From contig CAJTVI010000092.1 in NCBI GenBank assembly GCA_910579545.1, positions 1 through 8,199 of the forward strand: a stretch of 8,199 nucleotides of DNA, given 5' to 3'. The notes beneath the pieces were generated by a model. That model did not search any database. It saw only the letters and a program-made list of their open reading frames with translations, and was not told where the DNA came from. Positions 1-5,700 of the stretch are shown here, one piece after another. Every line of letters starts with the position of its first letter. The stretch's first letter is position 1. This DNA comes from an uncultured Oscillospiraceae bacterium. Its GTDB lineage: Bacteria; Bacillota; Clostridia; Oscillospirales; Ruminococcaceae. The position numbers and the translations under genes were made by a program.

Positions 1-1
1 T

Positions 2-85
2 GGCGTAGGCCTCGTCGAAGGTCAGTTCACCGAAGGGCTCCAGCAGGGCGCCCAGGGGGCCTACGTCCAGGGCGACGTATCTATC
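2..85 (-). pseudogene. Internal fragment of a homocysteine S-methyltransferase (MetH N-domain type) gene
   Basis: Read on the minus strand from 85 down to 2, one frame gives 28 residues, including YVALDVGPLGALLEPFG and, a few residues on, LTFDEAYA. This matches, from memory, the conserved 'YVALDIGPxGxLLEPxGxLxFEEAY' stretch of the homocysteine S-methyltransferase domain found in cobalamin-dependent methionine synthases and related clostridial enzymes, which lies roughly 90 to 120 residues from the protein start. Further upstream on the minus strand (above about 85) the translation no longer resembles that family, and no plausible start exists. The gene therefore appears to be interrupted where the plus-strand glycosyltransferase begins. 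The rest of it, toward its C-terminus, would lie left of the window. It has no functional link to glycan synthesis. The plus-strand frame of the glycosyltransferase is also open here, but its translation in this part looks unlike that family. The family match is fairly sure; whether the break is biological or an assembly error cannot be told. Confidence 0.6.
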
Positions 86-1012
86 CGGGCCGGCGGCCCG
101 GCGGTACTGGTGGCCGAGGGGGGCAACCTGACCGAGCCGGCCCGCATCCTGGCCCGCACCGGCCTTGGCCGGGACGCCTGCCTTGCGCACCTGCACATGC
201 AAACCGCCCCCACCCCCTTTTTGCAGCGGGCCTGGGGCGGGGTGCTGGGCATCAGCGGGTTTGTGCTGGAGCGCTGGCAGGACGGGGGCTTGCCCTGCGC
301 AAAGCATCTGGTGTATAATTGTGTGGATTTGGCGCGCTTTTGCCCCGCGCCCGCCGCGCCCGAAGAAAGCCGGGCCGCGGTGCGGGCCGGCCTTGGGTTT
401 GCGGAGGGGGATTTTGTGATCCTGTTCTGCGGGCGCATCTGCCCCGAAAAAGGGGTGCACAGGCTTTTGCGGGCCATGCCCCTTTTGCCGGAGGCCTTTA
501 AGCTGCTGATCGTGGGCAGCCCCTTTTTTGCGGCGGAGGACACCTCCCCCTTTTTTGAGCAGCTGAAACGCCTGGCCGCCCCGCTTACCGCCAGCGGCCG
601 GGTGCGGTTTACCGGCTTTGTGCCAAACCGCCGGCTGCCGGAATACTACCGCGCGGCCGACGCCGCCTGCCTGCCCGCCGAGTGGGACGAGCCGGCCGGC
701 ATCACCGCCATTGAGGCGATGGCCTGCGGCTGCCCGGTGGTGGCCACCCGCTCGGGCGGCATGCCGGAATACCTGGCCGGCAGCGGCGCGGTGCTGCTGG
801 AGCGGGACGAGCTGATCACCGACGACGGCCGCACCCAGCCCCTGCCGGGCCTGCCGCCGCTGGAGGGGCAGATCGCCGCGGCGCTGGCCGCCCTGGCCGC
901 CGACCCGGCCCGCCGGGCCGAAATGTCCGCTTTGGGCGTGCAGCGCGCCCAGGATTTTGGCCGCGAGGGCTACTACCGGCAGTTCTGCCGCGCGGTGGGG
1001 GCCGGGGGCTGA
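86..1012 (+). CDS. Glycosyltransferase family 4 (GT-B), 5'-truncated
   Basis: This retaining GT-B enzyme transfers a sugar from a nucleotide-sugar donor onto a growing surface glycan at the cytoplasmic membrane face. Counting residues from the GTG at 110, the C-terminal donor-binding domain is complete. It has GRICPEKG (108-115) with the phosphate-contacting R and K, a GFVPNRRLPEYY segment near 167, and the E-x7-E motif of the family (E194 and E202 in EPAGITAIEAMACG), followed by the GGMPEYL loop. The N-terminal half is short: AEGGNLTEP and HLH (27-29) correspond to the end of the acceptor-binding Rossmann domain, and about 80 to 100 residues expected before them are missing. The frame stays open to base 2, but before about 86 the sequence reads instead as an antisense methyltransferase fragment. 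GTG 110 is the first possible start, yet it has no good ribosome site and would give a protein lacking half its fold. It is probably a broken gene, or intact only if the left edge is an assembly artefact. The next gene follows after 109 bases. Confidence 0.85.
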   Translation, partial: RAGGPAVLVAEGGNLTEPARILARTGLGRDACLAHLHMQTAPTPFLQRAWGGVLGISGFVLERWQDGGLPCAKHLVYNCVDLARFCPAPAAPEESRAAVRAGLGFAEGDFVILFCGRICPEKGVHRLLRAMPLLPEAFKLLIVGSPFFAAEDTSPFFEQLKRLAAPLTASGRVRFTGFVPNRRLPEYYRAADAACLPAEWDEPAGITAIEAMACGCPVVATRSGGMPEYLAGSGAVLLERDELITDDGRTQPLPGLPPLEGQIAAALAALAADPARRAEMSALGVQRAQDFGREGYYRQFCRAVGAGG

Positions 1013-1121
1013 GCGGCCGCCCCCAGCTGGCAAGGGGCAAGAAAGTGCGTTTGCAATATGGGCAACCGATCCCCTGATATCCTGTGTCCGCCTCAGCTTT
1101 ACACGCGAAAGGGGGGCTCTC

Positions 1122-2210
1122 ATGCCTGCTTCTCCACTTGTAAGCATTGCCGTACCCATCTACCGCACCGAGCCGTATCTTGACGGCTGTATCGCCTCGA
1201 TCGCCGCGCAGACCTTTGCCAATTTTGAATGCTTTTTGGTGGACGACGGCAGCCCGGACGGCTGCGGGGCCATCTGCGACGCATGGGCCGCAAAGGACAG
1301 CCGGTTTACCGTCATCCACAAGGAAAACGGCGGCCAGGCCAGCTGCTGGCGGCTGGCCATCCAGCGCGCGCAGGGCCGCTGGCTTTTATTTGTGGACAGC
1401 GACGACGCCCTCGCCCCCTGCGCCCTTGAAGCCATCCTGGCCCAGCAGGCCCGCACCCCCCATTCGATGGTGCTCTGGCGCTGGACAAGCGATGCGGCGG
1501 CGCTGCCCGCACGGCTTGAAGCACCCTCTGTGACCCATCTTGCCCAGCCCGACCTTGGCCGGATGTATCTGGAGGATCTGCTCTATTACGGCTGGGGGCG
1601 GCTGTTTGATCTGGAGCTTATGCGCCGCAGCGGCGTTTTGCCCCGCCTTGGCATGACCTATGCCGCCGATATGCTCTTTTGCATCGACTATGCCCGCACC
1701 TGCCTTGCATCCGGCGCTTATGAGGATTTTGCCCTGCTTGAGGCCCCGCTTTATTTTTACCGCACCGACAATACCTCCAGCGTTACCGCCCGGCTGCAGC
1801 CCTGCTACTGCGCCGACGAACTGCAGGCCACCGGTTACCTGCTGGATCTTTGGGCCGGCCAGCCCGGCATCCCGCAAGAGGACCGCCAGCTCTGCCTTTT
1901 GCACCGGCTGCGCACGATGGCCGAGGGGGTAGGGTATGTGCTGGCACAGGAGGAGGGCGCGCCGGCCGCCCGGCGGCAAAAGGCGCAAAAGGTTTTGCAA
2001 AACGAGGCCTTCCAGCGGCTGCTGGCCGAGTGCGCAGCCCAAAAGCTTTACAGCCCCCACGCCTTTTGGCTGCGGCGGGGGATGGTAAGGCCCTCGGGCT
2101 TTTTATACCGGCTCAAAACCGGCCATCCCCGCTGGTACCACCGGTTTTACTGGGCCGGCTACTGGCTGCACACCGCCCTGACCGGCCAAAAAAGCCCGCT
2201 GCTTTTTTAA
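1122..2210 (+). CDS. Family 2 glycosyltransferase (GT-A), copy A
   Basis: This 362-residue inverting glycosyltransferase of the GT-A fold probably adds one sugar during surface-polysaccharide assembly. ATG 1122 is chosen because an AAAGGGGGG ribosome site ends six bases before it and the conserved N-terminus starts at once (VSIAVPIYR, 7-15); upstream in-frame codons lack family similarity. The nucleotide-binding motif is VDDGSPDG (40-47) and the metal-binding DxD motif is DSDD (92-95). Two positions depart from the family. The usual 'SxARNxG' helix after the HKENGG motif reads QASCWRLAI (72-80), and the usual 'ED' acidic pair before the acceptor helix reads A-A-D (181-183), leaving only the aspartate. 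It could therefore have altered acceptor or donor choice, or be weakly active. The C-terminal tail from W338 (WYHRFYWAGYWL) is aromatic and is shared with the two other family 2 enzymes here. The stop lies 16 bases before the next start, so the two genes are surely co-transcribed. The sugar specificity cannot be read from the sequence. Confidence 0.88.
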   Translation: MPASPLVSIAVPIYRTEPYLDGCIASIAAQTFANFECFLVDDGSPDGCGAICDAWAAKDSRFTVIHKENGGQASCWRLAIQRAQGRWLLFVDSDDALAPCALEAILAQQARTPHSMVLWRWTSDAAALPARLEAPSVTHLAQPDLGRMYLEDLLYYGWGRLFDLELMRRSGVLPRLGMTYAADMLFCIDYARTCLASGAYEDFALLEAPLYFYRTDNTSSVTARLQPCYCADELQATGYLLDLWAGQPGIPQEDRQLCLLHRLRTMAEGVGYVLAQEEGAPAARRQKAQKVLQNEAFQRLLAECAAQKLYSPHAFWLRRGMVRPSGFLYRLKTGHPRWYHRFYWAGYWLHTALTGQKSPLLF

Positions 2211-2226
2211 TGTTAAGGAGGCCCCT

Positions 2227-3282
2227 ATGAAGCCTGCGCCGCTTGTGACCGTGGTGGTCCCGGTGTACAACCAAAAAAGCTACCTGCCCCGCTGCTTTGA
2301 CTGCCTGCTGGCCCAGACCCTGCCGCACTGGCAGGCCGTTTTGGTGGACGACGGCAGCACCGACGGCAGCGGTGAGGTGTGCGATGCATACGCCGCGCGC
2401 GATGCCCGCTTTACCGTGATCCACAAGCCCAACGGCGGGGTCTGCTCGGCCCGCAACGCCGGCATGCGGGCGGCCGAGGGCGAGTACATCACCCTGCTGG
2501 ACCAGGACGACCTGCTCTCGCCGCTGGCGCTCGAGCTTGCCCTTAAAGCCCAAGCCGCCCGGCCGGATGCCTGGGTGATGTTTTGCCACGCCGAAACCTT
2601 GCAGGAGCTTGCAGCCGCGCCCAGCGGCGCTCTGCCCGCCCAGTACCTGCCGCCGGACGCCGGCAGGCTCTATACCGACGCCCCCTTTGACCCGCCCTGG
2701 TGCAAGCTCTACTCGGCGGAATTTTTGCGCAAGACCGGGCTTGCCTTTGACGAGACGGTGCGGGACGGCTACGAGGACCGGCCCTTTGTGCAGGCCTACC
2801 TGCGCGAATTCTGGGCGCAGGACCCGGCCGCGCCGGTGCTGCTTTTGCCCGAGGCGCTGTATTACTGGGAGCAGGAGAACCCCGGCAGCGTAAGCAAGCG
2901 GTGGGATAAGCCCCTGACCTGGGCGCAGATCCATATGTTCGACGATTTTTTGCGGGACTGCACCGAGCGCTACGGCGTACCGCAAAAGGACCTTGTGCCC
3001 TTTTGCGGCGAGGCCGCCAACATCCTGGCCTTTGGCATCACCTGCCTCGACGCCGCCGGGCGCAGAACCATCCTGAAGGAATACTACGCCAGTGATGCCT
3101 ACCGGCGGCTGGTGGCCTATTTTAAAGCGGTAAAGCATTACAACGTCTTCTACCTGCCCCTCAAGTACAAGCAGACCTGGCTTTTGCGGCGGCTTACATA
3201 CAGCCGCCTGGGCGCAAAAAAGCTGTACTGGAAATGCTATTGGCTGGGCTGGTACCTCCTGGGGGCCAGCTGGGAGCGGTAA
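2227..3282 (+). CDS. Family 2 glycosyltransferase (GT-A), copy B
   Basis: This is a 351-residue family 2 glycosyltransferase with all standard motifs, expected to be an active enzyme of surface-glycan assembly. A perfect AAGGAGG ribosome site (2215-2221) lies five bases before ATG 2227, which fixes the start. It has the VTVVVPVYN strand (7-15), LVDDGSTDG (39-47), HKPNGGVCSARNAG (66-79) and the metal-binding DQDD (92-95). The acidic pair E183-D184 in YEDRPF probably contains the catalytic base. After residue 210 comes a helical domain with a GSVSKRW segment, then the aromatic tail YWKCYWLGWYLLG near the C-terminus, which may lie on the membrane surface. It is a clear paralogue of the gene just upstream and is even closer to the one at 5701. 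Downstream it is separated from the exporter genes by two 78-bp direct repeats. The donor and acceptor are unknown. Confidence 0.92.
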   Translation: MKPAPLVTVVVPVYNQKSYLPRCFDCLLAQTLPHWQAVLVDDGSTDGSGEVCDAYAARDARFTVIHKPNGGVCSARNAGMRAAEGEYITLLDQDDLLSPLALELALKAQAARPDAWVMFCHAETLQELAAAPSGALPAQYLPPDAGRLYTDAPFDPPWCKLYSAEFLRKTGLAFDETVRDGYEDRPFVQAYLREFWAQDPAAPVLLLPEALYYWEQENPGSVSKRWDKPLTWAQIHMFDDFLRDCTERYGVPQKDLVPFCGEAANILAFGITCLDAAGRRTILKEYYASDAYRRLVAYFKAVKHYNVFYLPLKYKQTWLLRRLTYSRLGAKKLYWKCYWLGWYLLGASWER

Positions 3283-3299
3283 CCGCCGGCGCAAAGGCG

Positions 3300-3377
3300 G
3301 GCCGGCCGCGTGGGAGCAGTCTCTCAAGGCAACAGGACCCCTGCCCCGAAAGCCTTTCGAGACTCTCCCCCGCCCCC
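3300..3377. repeat. 78-bp direct repeat, unit 1
   Basis: First of two head-to-tail copies lying in the gap between the second family 2 glycosyltransferase and the permease gene. It begins GGCCGGCCGCGTGGG and ends in a C-rich run. It differs from unit 2 at only two bases (A at 3315, A at 3326). On the RNA level TCTC/AAGGC (3322-3330) can pair with GCCTT/GAGA (3352-3362) with a two-base bulge on the 3' side. The interior carries CAGG-ACC-CCTG (3333-3343), a four-pair hairpin with a three-base loop. No T-run follows, so it is not an ordinary terminator. The unit length is a multiple of three, but the peptide it would encode (rich in P, S and R) shows no family features, and no gene reading through it is convincing. 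Confidence 0.92.
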
Positions 3378-3455
3378 GGCCGGCCGCGTGGGTGCAGTCT
3401 CTCGAGGCAACAGGACCCCTGCCCCGAAAGCCTTTCGAGACTCTCCCCCGCCCCC
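3378..3455. repeat. 78-bp direct repeat, unit 2
   Basis: Second copy, immediately following unit 1 and matching it at 76 of 78 positions. The differences are T at 3393 and G at 3404. The change at 3404 alters the left arm from TCTCAAGGC to TCTCGAGGC, but the arm still pairs: TCTCGA (3400-3405) with TCGAGA (3435-3440) and GGC (3406-3408) with GCC (3430-3432), the two-base bulge merely sliding. The inner CAGG/CCTG hairpin (3411-3421) is unchanged. A broken third start, GGCCG at 3456-3460, follows. It ends 32 bases before the permease start, so the structure would sit in the mRNA leader of the exporter genes if transcription reads through. Confidence 0.92.
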
Positions 3456-3474
3456 GGCCGCGATCTGATTTTGT

Positions 3475-3480
3475 AAGGAG
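3475..3480 (+). promoter_or_regulatory. Ribosome binding site of the permease gene
   Basis: AAGGAG sits seven bases before ATG 3488. It settles the start of the permease, since the open frame extends further upstream through the repeats without family similarity. Confidence 0.8.
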
Positions 3481-3487
3481 CAACGCC

Positions 3488-4345
3488 ATGCCAAACAAAA
3501 CCGAATCCCAATGGACCACCGTGATCCGGCCCAAAACCGGCTGGTTCGACCTGGACCTGCGGGAGCTTGTCCAGTACCGGGACCTTGTGGTCATGTTTGT
3601 AAAGCGCAACTTTGTGGTGTTTTATAAGCAGACCATCTTGGGCCCGCTCTGGATCCTGCTCAACCCCCTCATCACCACCGTGATCTTCAACGTGATCTTT
3701 GGGGGCATCGCCAAGATCCCCACCGACGGGGTGCCCAGCTTTTTGTTTTACATGGCGGGCAACACCCTCTGGACCCTCTTTGCCAGCTGCATCAACAACA
3801 CCGCCAACACCTTTGTGGCCAACGCCGGGGTGCTGGGCAAGGTGTACTTCCCCCGGCTGACCATCCCGGTGTCCCAGGTGCTCACGGCGCTGCTCAATTT
3901 TGGCATCCAGCTGGTCATGTTCCTCTGCTTTTGGGTGTACTTTGCGGTGCAGGGCGAGGTGCGCTTTACCCTCTGGGCGCTGGCGCTGCCGCTGCTCTTT
4001 TGCCAGGTGGCGCTGCTGGGGCTGGGGGTGGGCATCATCGTGTCCAGCCTCACCACCAAATACCGCGACCTTGCCATCGCGGTCACCTTTGGGGTGCAGC
4101 TGTGGATGTACGCCACCCCGGTGGTCTACTCGATGAATACCCTGGGCAACCAGCCAAAGCTTGCCTTTATCGTGCGGCTCAACCCCATGACCGCCCCGGT
4201 GGAGCTGTTTCGCATGGCGACCCTTGGGGTGGGCACCTTTACGGCGGGGCAGCTCCTCTACAGCGCGGCGTGCACCCTGGTGCTGCTCACGATCGGGGTG
4301 GTGCTGTTCAGCCGGATCGAAAAAACCTTTATGGACACGGTATAA
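3488..4345 (+). CDS. wzm: ABC-2 glycan exporter permease, Wzm type
   Basis: This 285-residue integral membrane subunit carries a lipid-linked polysaccharide across the cytoplasmic membrane. It is expected to work as a dimer with two copies of the ATPase encoded next. The length and layout are those of the Wzm/TagG/RgpC family: an amphipathic N-terminal segment (LRELVQYRDLVVMFVKRNFVVFYKQ, 24-48, quoted here by position and typical 'YRxLxxxFxxRxxxxxYKQT' pattern), then six hydrophobic spans at about 52-73, 81-100, 128-152, 161-187, 195-215 and 256-275. The LGPLW motif (51-55) at the start of span 1 is a hallmark of the family, and the TTKYRDL loop (189-195) is the expected cytoplasmic coupling region contacting the ATPase. 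The two exporter genes are 20 bases apart. Upstream lie the 78-bp repeats rather than a recognisable promoter. Confidence 0.93.
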   Translation: MPNKTESQWTTVIRPKTGWFDLDLRELVQYRDLVVMFVKRNFVVFYKQTILGPLWILLNPLITTVIFNVIFGGIAKIPTDGVPSFLFYMAGNTLWTLFASCINNTANTFVANAGVLGKVYFPRLTIPVSQVLTALLNFGIQLVMFLCFWVYFAVQGEVRFTLWALALPLLFCQVALLGLGVGIIVSSLTTKYRDLAIAVTFGVQLWMYATPVVYSMNTLGNQPKLAFIVRLNPMTAPVELFRMATLGVGTFTAGQLLYSAACTLVLLTIGVVLFSRIEKTFMDTV

Positions 4346-4350
4346 CGCGG

Positions 4351-4357
4351 AAAGGGG
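4351..4357 (+). promoter_or_regulatory. Ribosome binding site of the ATPase gene
   Basis: AAAGGGG lies eight bases before ATG 4366 in the 20-base gap after the permease stop. It supports the start at 4366 rather than the long open frame that continues upstream inside the permease gene. Confidence 0.6.
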
Positions 4358-4365
4358 CCAGGGCC

Positions 4366-5658
4366 ATGCCAGAAACGAACCAAAACGCCGCCCCCGCGCG
4401 GGAGCCGGTGATCGAGATCCGGGGGCTGAAAAAAAGGTACCGCTTGGGGCAGATCGGCGGCGGCACCCTCACGGCCGACCTGCAAAGCTGGTGGGCCCGG
4501 GTGCGCGGCAAGGAGGATCCCAACCTTAAAATCGGCACCGACACCCGCCTGTTCGGCACCAGCTTTATGGCGCTGAACGGGGTGGACCTGACCGTTTACC
4601 AGGGCGAGGCGCTGGGCATCATCGGGCGCAACGGGGCGGGCAAATCCACCCTGCTCAAGCTGCTGAGCCGCATCACCGCCCCCACCGAGGGGGAGATCCG
4701 GCTCAAGGGCCGGGTGGCCAGCATGCTGGAGGTGGGCACCGGGTTCAACCAGGAGATGACCGGCCGCGAAAACATCTACATGAACGGCGCCATTTTAGGC
4801 ATGACCAAGGCCGAGGTGGACGCAAAGCTCGAGGAAATCATCGAGTTTTCCGAGTGCGGCGAGTTTATCGACACCCCGGTCAAGCGGTATTCCAGCGGGA
4901 TGTTTGTAAAGCTGGCCTTTGCGGTGGCCGCCCATCTCGACTCCGAGATCATGGTGATGGACGAGGTGCTGGCGGTGGGGGACATGAAGTTCCAGCAAAA
5001 GTGCCTTTCCAAGATGAGCGACGCGGCCGGCCAGGAGGGCCGCACGGTGCTGTATGTAAGCCACAACATGAGCACCATCCGCCAGCTCTGCACCCGCTGC
5101 ATCGTGCTGGACAAGGGCCGGGTGGTGTTTGACGGGGATGTGGAAAAGGCCATTGCCATTTATATGGACACCACCGACGTCAACGTGGCCCGGTACGACC
5201 TGCGGGCGGTGGGCCGGCAGACCCCCAGCGCCGGCAAGCGGCTGCTGCTCAGCGAGCTTGTGTTTGCGGGCAAGGAGAGCAGCGTGTTTGACACCGCCGA
5301 GCCGATGCGCATCGCCATCCGGTATACCGTGCAGGAGCCGTTTTCCGGCGTGCACCTCAAGATGAACCTGCACTACCGGGACGGCACCCCGGTGGGCATC
5401 ACCCACCCCATCGACCTCGGCCCGGCCGAGCCGGGGCGGGAGTACGCCCGCACCCTTGTGTTCGACCCGTCCCTCTTGGGCGAGGGGCAGTATTTCTTCT
5501 ACCTCGACATCTTCGAGGGGGTGCTGGGCCAGGCGGTCTGCCTGGACAAGCCCAGCGTCGAGTTCCAGTTTGAGGTGGCCAACACCGACCTCTCGATCCC
5601 GGAGTGGGCCAGCGGCTGGGGCCGCATCCACTTCCCCCCGCCGGCGGTGGAGCCCTGA
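4366..5658 (+). CDS. wzt: ABC glycan exporter ATPase, Wzt type with C-terminal carbohydrate-binding domain
   Basis: This 430-residue ATPase powers export of the polysaccharide by the permease encoded upstream. Nucleotide-binding domain, about 14-255: Walker A GRNGAGKST (87-95), ABC signature YSSGM (175-179, the usual form in polysaccharide exporters), Walker B ending in MDE (D199, E200), and the H-switch H233 in YVSHN. The stretch between the first beta strand and Walker A (about 30-70, with LFGTSFMALNGV at its end) is longer than in typical importers, as is normal for Wzt. After about 275 comes an extra domain of some 150 residues, rich in beta strands, matching the Wzt C-terminal domain. 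In E. coli O8/O9a that domain binds the modified end of the finished chain and so licenses export. Many Gram-positive ATPases of this family lack it, so its presence suggests the polymer carries a recognised feature. The start at 4366 is set by the ribosome site just upstream; the frame is open further back only as a shadow of the permease. Confidence 0.94.
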   Translation: MPETNQNAAPAREPVIEIRGLKKRYRLGQIGGGTLTADLQSWWARVRGKEDPNLKIGTDTRLFGTSFMALNGVDLTVYQGEALGIIGRNGAGKSTLLKLLSRITAPTEGEIRLKGRVASMLEVGTGFNQEMTGRENIYMNGAILGMTKAEVDAKLEEIIEFSECGEFIDTPVKRYSSGMFVKLAFAVAAHLDSEIMVMDEVLAVGDMKFQQKCLSKMSDAAGQEGRTVLYVSHNMSTIRQLCTRCIVLDKGRVVFDGDVEKAIAIYMDTTDVNVARYDLRAVGRQTPSAGKRLLLSELVFAGKESSVFDTAEPMRIAIRYTVQEPFSGVHLKMNLHYRDGTPVGITHPIDLGPAEPGREYARTLVFDPSLLGEGQYFFYLDIFEGVLGQAVCLDKPSVEFQFEVANTDLSIPEWASGWGRIHFPPPAVEP

Positions 5659-5683
5659 GGGGCTTTGCCACCATTCTGCCGCG

Positions 5684-5690
5684 AAAGGAG
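5684..5690 (+). promoter_or_regulatory. Ribosome binding site of the third family 2 glycosyltransferase
   Basis: AAAGGAG ends ten bases before ATG 5701. A nearer ATG at 5693 is only two bases from it and opens a two-codon frame, ATG CCG TAA, whose stop overlaps the real start as TAATG. The match to the family begins right after 5701, which decides the start. Confidence 0.6.
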
Positions 5691-5700
5691 CCATGCCGTA

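Noticed and set aside
290..319. TTGCCC and TATAAT with 18-base spacing, resembling a promoter
   Set aside because: The TATAAT encodes part of the conserved VYN motif of the GT4 enzyme and lies mid-gene, so the coding explanation suffices.
1051..1081. TTGCAA and TGATAT with 18-base spacing upstream of the first family 2 gene
   Set aside because: Only 4 of 6 and 3 of 6 positions match the consensus; too weak to call a promoter.
3234..3476. An 80-codon plus-strand frame running through both 78-bp repeats, giving a peptide repeated every 26 residues
   Set aside because: The unit length happens to be divisible by three, but the frame overlaps the end of the glycosyltransferase gene, has no ribosome site, and has no family similarity.
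2113..3609. A long open frame on the minus strand (498 codons) across the second family 2 gene and the repeats
   Set aside because: It is antisense to a well-supported gene with clear motifs and arises from GC-rich codon bias. Its translation is low-complexity with no recognisable family, and it has no ribosome site.
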